64,000 bases of DNA from Flaccisagitta enflata (GCA_965153355.1 OZ231126.1:71424001-71488000), one strand, 5' to 3'; counted from the first letter of the stretch, positions 34,868 through 47,790 are shown. Numbers and translations: made by a program. Notes: generated by a model not told the origin, from the letters alone.

Positions 34868-35081
34868 AGAAACAAGACCAAGTAGGCCAACGATGCGTCC
34901 TCTTTGAATGAATGTTTTTATGAATGAATGTTTATTAAGAATGAATGTCATTTATGAATGGTTTAGAACTACTTTTCTGTTGAAAAAATGCATGATTATG
35001 ATGTTTTTTAATGAATGCGTTACCAACCAACAGACCAACGGACACAGCCTATTATAGAGATGCGAGGACGCATCTAAAAAA
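34868..35081 (-). mobile_element. Family A variant with ATGCG hairpin
   Basis: Begins acaagaccaagtaggccaac, contains (GAAT)n, then aacggacacagcctattata and the hairpin GATGCG-AGGA-CGCATC followed by TAAAAAA. Same plan as other family A copies with a different stem sequence. Confidence 0.7.
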
Positions 35082-35107
35082 CGTTAGAATAGGAACAAAA
35101 AACACGA

Positions 35108-35110
<3 letters not shown>

Positions 35111-35156
<46 letters not shown>
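35111..35156. repeat. (GA)n microsatellite
   Basis: About 23 GA units followed by diverged GACA-rich sequence to 35310. Confidence 0.88.
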
Positions 35157-35159
<3 letters not shown>

Positions 35160-35449
35160 AAGGATTGATAGACATATAGAAAGACTGGAAGAGAGACAAA
35201 CACACAGACAGATAGACAGACAGAAAGAGAGAAAGGCGCATGGTTGGATGGACAATGGATATTTAGACAGACAGGCAGGCAGATAGAGAGACAGACAGTC
35301 GTGAAACATACAGACGGGGCAATACAGACGAATAAACAACAGAGCAAATAAATGCAATGAAACCGAGAAAAGACTGAGTATCTGACAAACCGAGGAGTTG
35401 GATAAAAAATGTATATGGGGGGGTTAAATACAGAGACATAAGGAATAAA

Positions 35450-35628
35450 CAAGAAAAGATACACGGCCAATACCAGTTGCGGACGGGTGGGCAGGGGCGG
35501 AAATGCGCGTTTTCACACTTTTCGAATCGTGTTCACGGATGTACCGAAGGACCGACGGACCGACGGACGGACCAACGGTCGGTTAAAGCCTCTTATAGAG
35601 TTGCGTGTCCGCAACTTCAAAAAAAAAC
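35450..35628 (-). mobile_element. Family A element
   Basis: tacacggccaataccagttg cggacgggtgggcaggggcg start, GGACCGACGG core, aagcctcttatagagttgcg and hairpin GTTGCG-TGTC-CGCAAC. The subterminal AGTTGCGGAC is the exact inverse complement of GTCCGCAACT in the hairpin. Confidence 0.8.
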
Positions 35629-35744
35629 ATCTCTCTGACTCTCGCCATTGTTTTTCTTTTTCTTTTTGTCAGGACGTCGATCAGAGATGGCAGAAAAAGA
35701 TTTCCCCTTTGTCGCTGTTGAAAACTCCCTTATAGCTTCGTTCA

Positions 35745-36175
35745 AAACTCCCTTACAGCTTCGTTCAAAACTCCCTCTCTTAGCTTCGTTCGTCGAAGTA
35801 ACTCCCTCGCTCGACTTTGTTCGTCGAAGTTACTCCCTTGCTCAGCTTCGTTCATCGAAGTTACTCCCTCGCTCGGCTTCGTTCGTCGAAGTAACTCCCT
35901 CGCTCGACTTTGTTTGTCGAAGTTACTCCCTCCCTTGACTTCGTTCGTCAAAGTCACTCCCTCGCTCAACTCCGTTCGTCAAAGTTACTCCCTCGCTCAG
36001 CTTTGTTCGTCGAAGTTATTCCCTCGTTCGGCTTTGTTTTTCGAAGTTACTCCCTCGCTCGGCTTTGTTCTTCGAAATTACCCCCTCGCCCTGCTTCCTT
36101 GGTCAAAGTTACTCCCTCGCTCGGCTTCCTTGGTCAAAGTTACTCCCTCGCTCGGTTTCGTTCGTCGAATTTCGT
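35745..36175. repeat. 31-bp minisatellite built around TTCGTCGAAG
   Basis: About 14 diverged copies of ttcgtcgaagttactccctc gctcggctttg. Each carries the near-palindrome TTCGTCGAA. ORFs in it (FVEVTPSLDFVRRSYSL-type) are repeat translations. Confidence 0.88.
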
Positions 36176-36185
36176 TCATTCCATC

Positions 36186-37395
36186 CGCTTTTTGGGAGTT
36201 TCCATTTTTCGGTGTTTTTTTCTGTCAGCCCGAATTCAATTTAATTTTTTCCCTTTGTCCTTTCTTTATTTTTATCTCTCTCCAAATTCATTTGTTTGTC
36301 ATTTGTTTGCTCGATTTCTTTTGCCGACCTTCATGATCTTTGAGTCTCTTGTTATTCAATCTGGCGACAATTGTGATCGGCCATTCTATGAGTTCGTCCA
36401 TTTACTTTGTACATTTATTTTCGTACACTCATTAGGGCCTTGGCCTAGGTCACTTGATTTCAATACATTTCTGCAGAGCGAGTAAGGGTTGGCTAATTAT
36501 CCTAGTTTGTCGATCGCTCAAATTGTTTGCCGGTATATTGTTTTCCTTTTGCTGTTATAAATTCACTAATAAAATTCATTATGCATGAAAGCATGATTGT
36601 ATGATCGTTTCTTTTACTGATTTTCTTTTACTCAAATCGAAAGACAATTATGCGTAGCCGTCTTTAAACAAATATATCGTCTACTTATGTTTTCTGTGCC
36701 ACCAAAACAAGAAAATGTATGCACGGCTGCATTATGCAAATTAGGTTGAAGAGAAGGTGATTCCGAATTTACCTCTCATCTCTCATATCTTGCCCAAAAT
36801 TGGATGATATGTCGATCTACAAAATGATTTATCAAATTAGTCTCCTGTGCCTGCTAAACATATCCGCATCGGCTATCATGCTATTGTGAAAATTTCTTAT
36901 ATATTCTGTCTGACTTTTTCCCATTTATTTTTGTTTCTCATTCCTTTGTTTCTTTTCTTTCCTTTGTCTCGTCTTTTGTTTATTCCTTTGCCTTTTGTCT
37001 TTCATCTCTCTCTATTTCTTTCTTTTTTTTCAGCGTAGCGTCGCCACTGCGATCAAATTGAGATTTTGAGTGTCGCCTTCATCATCAACTCCACTTTTCT
37101 TGTTGACGTTGGTACAGTTCTTTGTGCCCTTGTTGCTGTTATTGTTGTTGTTGATAAAGGTCTTATACTCGTTGTTTCTCTTTTTTTTCCATTCCTTTTT
37201 CTTTTATCTCTTTTCCTTTTTCCTCCTTTTCTATTTTCATCTCTGCGTTATGCTCATGGCCGCATGTACTTGACTGTTTGTGTTAAGTAGTTTCCCTTTA
37301 GCTTCATCATTCTCTGTTTCTTTCCATTATGCATCTTCTTTTTTCTTCCTTCCTGATTATGGTGTTCTTAAGTTATCGGTATTATCTCACTATGA

Positions 37396-37398
<3 letters not shown>
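36186..37398. other. Pyrimidine-rich unique sequence
   Basis: Intron-like, T/C rich with TTTTC and CTTT runs. An acceptor-like ttttttttcag at 37033 is followed by stops in all three frames within about 40 bases, so no exon is called. Confidence 0.45.
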
Positions 37399-37453
<55 letters not shown>

Positions 37454-37499
37454 GGTTTGACCGACAGCTTTGTGTATCGTGAACTGCGGATATGAACAG

Positions 37500-37541
<42 letters not shown>

Positions 37542-38040
37542 TTTTCTCTTTCTCTTTCTTTTTCTCTCTCTCTCTCTCTCTTTCTTTGTGTCTCCATCTC
37601 ACAACGTAAAAAACGCGCCTGCGGTTGTCGGTTAAGCTGGCGGCAGCAGCCCAGCATTCCACAACACGTCTACAGCATTTTCTTTTCTCTTTCTTTTTCG
37701 TTTTTCCTCTCTTCTTCTTCTTCTTTTCTTTGTCCCATCTTCCACATGATTCCTTCCATTCCTTCTTTCTTCTTTTTCTTTCCAATTTTTTTCATCATTC
37801 TTTTGTGGCCATAACTCTATTTATTATCACTTTGACACACCTTTTTGCCTCCGCGTATCGAGATAATAAATAATATCAACAGACCCCATTTATTACCCGT
37901 TATTTCATTATGTTTTTTTTTCATGCCTTTCTTATCTTTTACCCCCTCTGCCTTTCCCCCCCCCCCAATTCTTTCCTCTTCTCTCTCATCTTTTAGTGCT
38001 CTCTTTTTCTCTTCGACCCTTTTTCCTCTTCTTTCTTTTC

Positions 38041-38091
<51 letters not shown>

Positions 38092-38456
38092 CTCGCTCTT
38101 TCTTCTTCTTCTTCTTCTTTCTTTTTCTCTTCTTTACTCACTCTCTTTTTATTCTTGCTATCATTCTTATCTTTTCATTCATTCATTCATTCATTCATTC
38201 ATTCATTCATTCACTACTTATTCATCTATCGATTCATTCTTCTGGCATTGCTCATTCATTCATATTCTTCTTCATTCTCTTCATCTTTATTTTTCCCTTT
38301 CTCTTTTGCTTATCTTCCCTTTCTTCTTCTTCTTCATTCATTCATTCATTCATAAAATGAACCATTCACTGTTCATCCATTCATTCTTTCATTCTTTCAT
38401 TCTCTCTTTCTTTCTTTCTTTCATTGAAATTTGTGTTCTTTTGTTTTTCTTCTCAG
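37399..38456 (+). other. (CT)n, (TTTC)n and (ATTC)n tracts upstream of gene B exon 1
   Basis: (CT)n at 37399-37453 and 37499-37582, (TTTC)n at 38041-38093, (ATTC)n at 38177-38213 and 38335-38352. Ends ttgtttttcttctcag, the acceptor of gene B exon 1. A GC-rich island at 37600-37675 between CT tracts is open in one + frame but has no donor. Confidence 0.65.
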
Positions 38457-38590
38457 ATATTGGTAATCATGTACTCGCACCCTCGTCTTTCATGTCCCGA
38501 ATTTCACGTGATTAATCCCAGCGTGAGGACTTTCAACATTTCCTGCGATATCGTATCCAGTCCACCCGTCCCAGCCTCAAATATTACATG
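38457..38590 (+). CDS. Gene B exon 1 (5' part missing): Ig-like domain, B and C strands
   Basis: 134-bp exon, acceptor ttcttctcag|a, donor ttacatg|gtgaga, phase 0 in and phase 2 out. It reads MYSHPRLSCPEFHVINPSVR, then TFNISCDIVSSPPVPASNIT before a split Trp codon. FNISC followed 14 residues later by ITW is the Cys-Trp pair of an Ig fold (B and C strands), with N-glycosylation sites NIS and NIT. The phase-0 start means an upstream exon exists that I did not find; it cannot be gene A exon 9 (phase 2). Confidence 0.7.
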
Positions 38591-38593
38591 GTG

Positions 38594-38687
38594 AGATGAA
38601 TGAATGAATGAATGAATGAATGAATGAATGAATGAATGAATGAATGAATGAATGAATGAAGGAATAAATTTATTAATGAATGAATGA

Positions 38688-38744
<57 letters not shown>

Positions 38745-39266
38745 TGAATGAATGAATGAATGAATGAATGAATGAATGAATGAATGAATGAATGAATGAA
38801 TGAATGAATGAATGAATGAATGAATGAATGAATGAATGAATGAATGAATGAATTGTTGAATGAATGAATGAATGAATGAATGAATGAATGAATGAATGAA
38901 TGAAGGAAGGAAGGAAGGAAGGAAGGAAGGAAGGAAGGAAGGAAGGAAGGAAGGAAGGAAAGAATGAATGAAGGAAGGAAGGAAGGAAAGAATGAATGAA
39001 AGAAGGAAAGAATGAATGAATGAATGAATGAATGAATGAATGAATGAATGAATGAATGAATGAATGAATGAATGAACGTAAGACTAGATAAATGAATTTA
39101 TGAATGGATGAATGAATGAATGAATGAATGAATGAATGAATGAATGAATGAATGAATGAATGAACGTAAGACTAGATAAATGAATTTATGAATGAATGAA
39201 TGAATGAATGAATGAATGAATGAATGAATGAATGAATGAATGAATGAATGAATAAATAAATGAATG
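38594..39266. repeat. (GAAT)n / (GAAG)n / (GAAA)n tetranucleotide block filling an intron
   Basis: Almost the whole 752-bp intron between gene B exons 1 and 2 is GAAT repeats, with GAAA (38686-38742) and GAAG (38903-38960) blocks, and a 100-bp segment (gaacgtaagactagataaatg) present twice at about 39073 and 39162. Confidence 0.93.
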
Positions 39267-39342
39267 AATAAAGGATGACATCATGCATCAGGGAAGAAGA
39301 TTGTAAGGACCAAGCCTGATTTCAAATTGTCACTGTGTTTAG

Positions 39343-39575
39343 GTACGTGTTGACGCCGAAGGGAAGTTGGATGCTGATTCGTTTCCGGGACGCGGATTCG
39401 CCCGACGCCGGATATCTCCACTCCATCTCTCGAGCTTCCGGCGGAGTCAGAACCAACTTGACGCTACTCGATCTCCGACGCCTCTTCGCCAGAGGAGGAG
39501 GAGGAGGAGGAGGAGGAGGAACTCTCAGCGGAGACACGAGGAGACTGTTTAAATTACACGTTTCTACTCACGCGG
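39343..39575 (+). CDS. Gene B exon 2: Ig-like domain, C to F strands
   Basis: 233-bp exon, acceptor cactgtgtttag|g, donor cacgcgg|gtaagt, phase 2 in and phase 1 out. It completes the Trp codon and reads YVLTPKGSWMLIRFRDADSP, DAGYLHSISRASGGVRTNLT, LLDLRRLFAR, a nine-Gly run, then TLSGDTRRLFKLHVSTHAG. The last part aligns with the F strand of an Ig domain (D.G.Y.C.V.N..G), but the expected Tyr and Cys are Phe and Leu, so the canonical disulphide is absent. The Gly run is a GGA triplet expansion in a loop before the F strand. Confidence 0.75.
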
Positions 39576-39613
39576 GTAAGTCGATGTTTGTGTCTCTGCG
39601 TTTGTTTGTGTTG

Positions 39614-39712
39614 CTCTGTTTGTTTGTTTGTTTGTTTGTTTGTTTGTTTGTTTGTTTGTTTGTTTGTTTGTTTGTTTGTTTGTTTGTTTGTTTGTTTGTT
39701 TGTTTGTTTGAG
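39614..39712. repeat. (GTTT)n microsatellite
   Basis: About 25 TTTG units close to the exon 2 donor, degenerating to 39800. Confidence 0.9.
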
Positions 39713-39829
39713 TTTGTGTTTAAGTGTGTTTGTTTGTTTGTTTGTCTCTTTGTTTGTTTTTCTCTTTGTTTGTTTGTCTCTTTGTTTGTTTGTCTTTGTT
39801 TGTGTATGTTGGTTTGTGTGTGTATTTTT

Positions 39830-39833
<4 letters not shown>

Positions 39834-39906
<73 letters not shown>
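39834..39906. repeat. (GT)n microsatellite
   Basis: About 36 GT units; potential Z-DNA. Confidence 0.9.
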
Positions 39907-39907
<1 letters not shown>

Positions 39908-40196
39908 ATTATCTCTCTCTCTGTCGACTTGGCTTCGTATGTGTCTGTTGTTTGAGTGGCGTCTGTGACTGTGTGTCTGTTTCTTTGGTCTATATCTGTC
40001 TGTCTGTCTGACTGTCTGTCAGTCTGTCTCTCTGTCTGTCTGTTTGTGTCCTTCTCCATGTATGCTCGTTGGTTTCTTCCAGGGTTCCGAAATCGACTTT
40101 TTCCTTCTTTCTTCATGAAATATGATTCGTGTTTAAAGAGTTCCTTTTCTTCCTTTTTGGGCTGACTTGAGCTGAATGGTTTTGGCAGACGATGGA

Positions 40197-40525
<329 letters not shown>

Positions 40526-40717
40526 TGTGATACGCGATACAACGGAATCTCCTCTCTTGTAGTTCTGGAAAAGTATTGTTTGCCCCGGTAATTCTGTCAT
40601 CACCAATTATCGCTTTGTCTTCCAGTCTTGTTCTGTTCCTTCAGAGAACATTGTAAACTGACTGCTTTTCTTCTCTTGTCTTTTCTCTTCCACTGCGTCG
40701 TACTGGTTTTTTCGCAG

Positions 40718-40870
40718 AGATAATTGATTTGGCCTCGAGTGGTGCGACATTGGGAGGTCACAGCCTAACCTTGCCCTCAATTATGGCCTGTGGCCGCGGC
40801 ACCCCTGGCCGCGGCTGCTTGGGCCGCGGCCCTCAGCGCCACTGTGGCCCCGGGGGTCGCCACCCCCAAA
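40718..40870 (+). other. GC-rich segment with strong acceptor; possible cassette exon (weak)
   Basis: After ggttttttcgcag| a frame compatible with the phase-1 gene B junctions is open (IIDLASSGATLGGHSLTLPS and on). The segment has three GGCCGCGGC words. No convincing donor is present, and direct joining of exons 2 and 3 already gives a sensible Ig G strand, so it is not called coding. Confidence 0.2.
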
Positions 40871-40930
40871 TCATAAAGGGCATCGTTAAAGAAATGAGAA
40901 AGAGAGAAAAAAAATCAGTGGCACAAAACA

Positions 40931-41050
<120 letters not shown>

Positions 41051-41330
41051 GAGACAGATAGAGACAGACGGAGAGAGCCCAAAAGACAGACAAACAGAGA
41101 GAGTTTATTTTCGTATGCAGGCCAATCCTAGTAGGCGTGATTTGAAGGCGTTGGGTGTCACGCCCGACATTTTTCTCTGAGAGATTCAACTCCATATTTT
41201 CGTTGAGGTTAACTGATCTGTCTCAGACTGTTTGTTGAAAGTTGTGGTTGTTGTTGCAGGCGGAGAACAGCAGGCCAATGCGCAGTTCAGTCACTTACAG
41301 TCTCGCTCACAAATACAGATATATTTCCAA

Positions 41331-41532
41331 ACAAGGCCGGATACACGGCTACCCCAGTCGCGTGCGGGTGGGCAGGGGTCGTATTTGAGGTCACTTGATC
41401 ATTTGGGCGGGAGCAGTGAGGTCAAAGACCACAAAAAAAACACAAAAAAAGTAAAATGTGACGGACGGACCGACGGACGGACCGACGAACCGACAAAGCG
41501 GGGTGTTGAGTCGCGTAGCACGCGACTAAAAA
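41331..41532 (-). mobile_element. Family A element, TCGCG type
   Basis: acaaggccggatacacggct start, then accccagtcgcgtgcgggtg, GGACGGACC core, cggggtgttgagtcgcg and hairpin GTCGCG-TAGCA-CGCGAC then TAAAAA. The subterminal AGTCGCGTGC is the exact inverse complement of GCACGCGACT at the other end, including the GC next to the stem that distinguishes it from GGAC-type copies. Confidence 0.82.
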
Positions 41533-41575
41533 CAACATTGATTAAGATATTGCCAAGCATTTGCAACTCATTTCA

Positions 41576-41680
41576 TTATTGACATGATTCACGACAACAA
41601 AAGCCATCCGAAACCTGCTCAGTTTTCGATTTTCACACTTCAGAAAGAAAAAATTGTCAGAACTCGAAAACCTTGAAAAC
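41576..41680 (+). pseudogene. Possible retroelement ORF fragment
   Basis: A short open stretch reads MIHDNKSHPKPAQFSIFTLQ then KEKIVRTRKP before a stop. The pattern H-P-x-PAQF-x-IFTLQKEKIV resembles the RNA-binding ORF1 protein of some LINEs but the match is from memory of the pattern only. A family A element follows at 41711. Confidence 0.2.
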
Positions 41681-41710
41681 GGTTTAAGGACCGGGTAAAG
41701 AACTGGACCG

Positions 41711-41880
41711 TTTTTAGTCGCGGACACGCGACTCTACACCTTGCCGTGTCGGTCGGTAGGTCGTTAGGTCGGTAGGTCGGTGGGTCCGTCCCGTAACCTT
41801 TTTAAATTGCGAGCGTTTTTTTGCATTACCGCCCCTGCCAAACCGTCCGCGACTGTCCTGCCGTGTATCCGGCCTTGTTC
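41711..41880 (+). mobile_element. Family A element, TCGCG/GGAC type
   Basis: TTTTTAGTCGCGGACACGCG (hairpin AGTCGCG-GACA-CGCGACT), cttgccgtgtcgg, GGTC core, gcccctgccaaaccgtccgc gactgtcc, end ccgtgtatccggccttgttc. GTCCGCGACT at the far end matches the stem of this copy. Confidence 0.82.
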
Positions 41881-41881
41881 A

Positions 41882-42028
41882 CATCAGGCCTTCTGGGATG
41901 GGTCAATAATCGTGATTTCTGCTATTGGGGTTAATGCACCTTCAGGATGTCACATGCAAGTGGCACGCGACTTGACAAACTTCTTTAAAAACAAGTATGC
42001 ACTGTCAACTGAACTGGTCAAGACTTGA
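41882..42028 (+). other. Open coding-like stretch, unidentified
   Basis: Immediately after the family A end, SHQAFWDGSIIVISAIGVNA, PSGCHMQVARDLTNFFKNKY and ALSTELVKT run to a TGA with normal amino-acid composition. No recognised motif, start or splice sites. Probably a remnant of an older element; could be part of an unrecognised exon. Confidence 0.25.
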
Positions 42029-42218
42029 ACTACTTGGAGCGAGAAAGGGAGAGTGTGCAGTGTGCACTGGGCATCTGCAGTTCACAAATGTCGTTTTTTT
42101 CGCGTTATTTCTCAATGCAGTTCGCCAGTTTTAGACGCCGAGGGGAACGAAGCACCGAAAGGCCCCGAAAGGTGCAATAAGGAAAATCTTATAGCCTTTT
42201 TTCGGGGGTTGAAATGTG

Positions 42219-42429
<211 letters not shown>

Positions 42430-42688
42430 GAGATAGACGAAGCGAGGTAAAAAGCAAAAATCGTGGAAAGGAGAGAAAACCATTTACAAGATTGCCCAAA
42501 AAAGAATCTCCCCATAACCACGCGCTCTCGATATATATTTCTTTTTTTCTTTTCTTACTTTTTTTTTGGGGGGGGGGAGGGAGAAGAGGGTTAAAATAGG
42601 TTTAGTTGATTTGCCCGGCGTGGGTGTTTGATGGCACATCTATTTGGAGAATTTGCGCTTGCCCGCTTCAGCACTTATCCAGAACTGA

Positions 42689-43085
42689 ACAGTCTATGGA
42701 CAAAACGAGGAGAGTAGATTTTGCTCATCAACGGTATGATGCTAAAGACTGAAAGAATTAACGGAAGAACAATTACTACCTGTAGTAATTGTTCAAAATG
42801 TAGGTTTGTAATTACCTCATAGAAAATGACTGAGGACTGAAAGAAACTATTGCAAGAATCGTTCTTCCGTGAGTTTCTTTCAGTCCTAAGTAATCTATTT
42901 CGAGGTAATTACAAACCTAAAATTTGGACGATTACTACAGGTAGTAATCATTCTTCCGTTTATTCTTTCAGTCTTTAGTAAATTTCTATGAGGTAACTAC
43001 AAACCTACATTTTAAAATCAACTACGCCTAAGCATCATAACGGTGATCAGCAAAATCTACTCTCCTTGTTTTGTCCATAGACTGT
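42689..43085. mobile_element. Fold-back element with near-complete inverted symmetry
   Basis: Left arm ACAGTCTATGGACAAAACGA, then GGAGAGTAGATTTTGCTCAT; right arm is the inverse (ATCAGCAAAATCTACTCTCC, TTGTTTTGTCCATAGACTGT). Inside are further palindromes such as TTACTACCTGTAGTAA and words (gactgaaagaa, ggtaattacaaacct) repeated inverted several times. The whole 397 bp can fold on itself. No protein. Confidence 0.8.
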
Positions 43086-43129
43086 GAAATCACTATGATT
43101 CTGTCTATATTTCTTACTCTGTCATTATC

Positions 43130-43321
43130 TTGTTTCATTTTTTTACCGTTGACAGTTCCATTCATTTTTGCTTGTTTTGTCTGATCACGTTGGATGGCTG
43201 GATGACAGATGGCAATTTATTGAGATGCGATTGTGACGGTTTCAATGAAGCGATCAAACATGCAAAGCTGAAGTCCATCCTTCTGCTACTCTACCGGAAT
43301 CAAGCTGCGAAGCGATGGTAG
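43130..43321 (+). other. Small open reading frame, unidentified
   Basis: A 63-codon frame ends TAG at 43319-43321; its second half (DGNLLRCDCDGFNEAIKHAK, LKSILLLLYRNQAAKRW) looks protein-like. An acceptor-like accgttgacag lies at 43145-43155. No domain recognised; a leftover transposon fragment is the likeliest source. Confidence 0.2.
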
Positions 43322-43633
43322 AGAAATATCTACCTCACGAAGATGAAAATGAGTTCCAACAATTGCGAAATGGGTTTCTCAGTTCGAGCCTTGCCCTATG
43401 TCTCTTTTTCTTCCTTTAAGATGGTCTGTTTATCTCCAAAAATAAACAAAAAAGCAAAATGATCATCCATTATCTGCAATGACTGACAAACAACCCCACC
43501 ATTACCATTAATGAAGAATTCGCATTTAGGCACCACTAGGTATATTTTTCTTTTTTCTTCATCATTATTGTTTGTACAGTCATAGTCAAGTTACTTGGGT
43601 ACGTTTTGAAGTAAAGTTTCTGGCCGATTGAAT

Positions 43634-44219
43634 AACAGGGTGTGCAAAATTATCCGCAATTGGTACTTAATTTTCTCAAAAACCGTAGAAGACAAATATT
43701 TATGAAAGCATGAGTGGTAAGTATGAAATAGTATACTTTTAGTAATCAAAACTAGAATTCACATGGTCAGTAATAAAACTTTTATGTGAATTCTACTCTG
43801 ATAAAAAGTTCCTTAAAATATATTTTATCAAAATAATCTGAAATTCTGTTGTTAGTTTTTCTTGCTCTTTAGGTTTAGTTTATTTGCTTTAGTGAGCTCC
43901 ATTCATGTTGATATAATTAACCTCCCTCAGCATAATGTGTGCCAAGCAAAGAATATTATTATTGAGTAGTCACAAGTGTAAGAATCTATGATATTGTTAC
44001 CTATTTTGCCTATGAAATAAAATCCTGTCAAAATCAAAATCTTTGCTTCAAATCATTTGACTACCATAGTGACAGAGGGTACAGAAAATAGCTGCAATCA
44101 CTTTTAGCTTCTAGTATGACTAACTGGGCTAATCTGGTTTAAATTTCATGATGCTGGGTCTCTTTCAAGTATAATTTTCTTTCCATGAAGCAATTGCGGA
44201 TAATTTTGCACACCCTGTT
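43634..44219. mobile_element. MITE with perfect 29-bp inverted ends
   Basis: Left end AACAGGGTGTGCAAAATTAT CCGCAATTG is matched exactly, inverted, at 44191-44219. AT-rich interior of about 530 bp with no ORF. CAGGGTGTGCAAAATTAT-type ends are seen in Tc1/mariner-related elements; a TA target duplication is not evident. Confidence 0.8.
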
Positions 44220-44369
44220 CGCATGGAATCATCGTGCCTAACTATCTGGTTAATATAACGCAGGAAAAAAGTTGGCATTCATAAATAAAACAACTTTTTT
44301 CCAGTGCTCTTTTTCTCTCTTGATTTTCCTTGTAAGATGTCACACTGAGTGTTGAAGGCTTTCCCAGGA

Positions 44370-44373
<4 letters not shown>

Positions 44374-44432
<59 letters not shown>
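44374..44432. repeat. (CT)n microsatellite
   Basis: About 29 CT units, followed by caataattggctatgtccgt rather than an acceptor. Confidence 0.88.
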
Positions 44433-44435
<3 letters not shown>

Positions 44436-44522
44436 AATTGGCTATGTCCGTCGGTCTGTCGGTTTGAAGATCCACACGGCGCGCATATTGGTCTACTTGG
44501 CCATCATGATAGTGTCCGTTCC

Positions 44523-44683
44523 GTTTTTAGTCGCGGAGAAGCGCCTCTACATTTTGCCGTGTCGGTCGGTCCGTCCGTCCGTCTGTCTGTCTGTCCGTAA
44601 CATTTCTGAATCGCGAGTGGTTTTTTGCATTTCTGCTTTTGCCCAACCGTCCGCGACTGTCCAGCCGTGTATCTGGCCTTGTT
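44523..44683 (+). mobile_element. Family A element, TCGCG type
   Basis: tttttagtcgcggagaagcg (stem partly broken), ttgccgtgtcggtcgg, GTCC/GTCT core, tctgaatcgcgagtgg, ccgtccgcgactgtcc, end ccgtgtatctggccttgtt. Confidence 0.75.
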
Positions 44684-44712
44684 TTTTCCTATTGACCTAG
44701 TAGCCCATACAA

Positions 44713-44974
<262 letters not shown>

Positions 44975-45181
44975 GCATGTGATTAGAAAATAGTTTATTG
45001 TTCAGAAAAACATTTGGTCACATTGCAAAAAAGAAAAAAAATGGCAAAAAGAAGAAAAAAAGGAGTCGAGCACTGAAAAGATGTGTGTCCAGATGAAAAT
45101 ACAAAGATAAAGACAAACCGAATGAGAGTCATCATAGAGCAAATAAAAAGAGAGACGAGTGAGACATGAAGGGAGAGCTAA

Positions 45182-46394
<1,213 letters not shown>

Positions 46395-46460
46395 TTTGGC
46401 ACTGAAAGTGCGAAGGTTAGAGAGACAGATAGACAGAAAACGAATAGAAAGGGAAACAAA

Positions 46461-46638
46461 AAACAAGGCTACATTAGGCACGTGCGGGTGGGTAGGGGCA
46501 GAGACACGACGTAGGAATACATTCAAACACTTTGGCAGGAGGGCGACGCTAAAAATGGTAAAATCGACAGACATATCAGACGGACCGAAAAGAGACTTGT
46601 ACTACAGTTGTAAAGTTGCGTAGCACGCGACTAAAAAG
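46461..46638 (-). mobile_element. Family A element, diverged
   Basis: acaaggctacattaggcacg tgcgggtgggtaggggcaga start; core decayed; end ttgcgtagcacgcgactaaa. The hairpin reads GTTGCG-TAGCA-CGCGAC, a T:G intermediate between the TTGCG and TCGCG stem types. Confidence 0.65.
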
Positions 46639-47150
46639 ATCAGTTGAGGAAGTCAACAAAAGCTAAGAAATAATGTTTAAACTCTAACAAAATACACAAG
46701 AAAGACATCTATAGTGGGATGGGTTGCGATTGAAGCGATGTGAGCATCAGGACCTTACTTGCATAATGCGGTTTTATGATTATCGTTCATCAAAATATAC
46801 ATCCTACGAGAACCAGTCATGGAAAAGAATCTCAGATTTGAAAAAAAAAACTTATTTTACTTTGTCCAGAAGATAAGAGGAACACTTCCCGTTTTCAAAA
46901 GTAATCATTGTAGTTGTGAACTTTGTGATCCTTGAAATGAAAAGATTACTATGTATTAAATAGTCATCGGAAAAACCCCTCAACAGTGGAATACGACCGA
47001 TTATTGTCTCCGTTGTTGTGCCGGTATGCGCGAGAGGACGGCAACTGAGGAACCCTTATCCTTGAGAGTTATCTGTCGTGATGGAGACGATCACGAACTG
47101 ACGGCTTGTTCTATGATCCAACCGGTTTCAATATCATCTAATCTCCCTTT
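46639..47150. other. Unique sequence
   Basis: No ORF, repeat or motif that can be supported. Confidence 0.5.
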
Positions 47151-47790
47151 AGGGCAGCGGCCCCGAAGGAGCTGATTACCTATGCTTTCATATATATGGG
47201 AAACTTTCTCCTTCTCCTCCCGACCTCCAGCTCAAATCCAAGCGTCAAGGCTCCAATTCCAGTGTCATGGCTCGAATCCCAGCATCAAGGCTCCAATCCC
47301 AGCCTCCAGTCTCCAAACTCAGCCTTGAGGCTCCAATCCCAGCTTCGAGACTCCAATCCCAGACTGGAGGCTCCAATCCCAGACTGGAAGCTCCCATCCC
47401 AGCCTCGAGGCTCCAATCCCAGCCATGTAGACTCCAATTCCAGCCTTGAGGCTCTAATCCCAGCCTCGAGGGTCCAATCCCAGCCTTGAGGCTCCTATCC
47501 CAGCCTCGAGGGTCCAATCCCAGCCTCGAGGCTCCATTACCAGCTTCGGAGCTCCAATCTCAGCCTCAAGGCTCCAACCCCGGATCCAAGGCTCCGTCCC
47601 TAGCAACCATGACTCCAATTCCAACCCAATGGCTCCAATCCCTTCCTTGGGCTAAAATCCCGCCTCAATACTCAAATTCTAGCCAAGCATAGGTCATCGG
47701 CTCCTTTGGGGCCCCTCTCACCTTCACATCTAACATTCACTAACTTTGGGGCAACGTGTACCGCTGACCATCTGACGCTTTTGCGACTAT
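47150..47790. mobile_element. Family B element with ~21-bp (ctccaatcccagcctcgagg) minisatellite
   Basis: Left end agggcagcggccccgaagga, gctgattacctatgctttca; right end agcataggtcatcggctcct, ttggggcc in inverse order. Interior about 21 diverged units of ctccaatcccagcctcgagg. ggcaacgtgtaccgctgacc follows at 47750. Periodic ORFs on both strands are minisatellite translations. Confidence 0.78.

Noticed and set aside
35640-35740. Exon after tttttgtcag at 35681 (DVDQRWQKKISPL)
   Set aside because: No donor before the frame enters the 31-bp minisatellite; phase-0 reading stops quickly.
35745-35938. ORF starting MAEKDFPFVAVENSL-like text at 35690
   Set aside because: Only about 15 residues precede the minisatellite, and there is no supporting splice site or homology.
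37454-37492. Exon after (CT)n-ag at 37453 (LTDSFVYRELRI then stop)
   Set aside because: Very short, stop in every frame, no donor, and its phase fits neither gene.
37600-37680. GC-rich island between CT tracts, open in one + frame
   Set aside because: No AG acceptor after a pyrimidine tract at the left border and no donor at the right.
41261-41330. Exon after gttgttgcag (GGEQQANAQFSHLQ) in phase with gene B
   Set aside because: No usable donor before a family A element begins; direct joining of exons 2 and 3 gives a better Ig strand.
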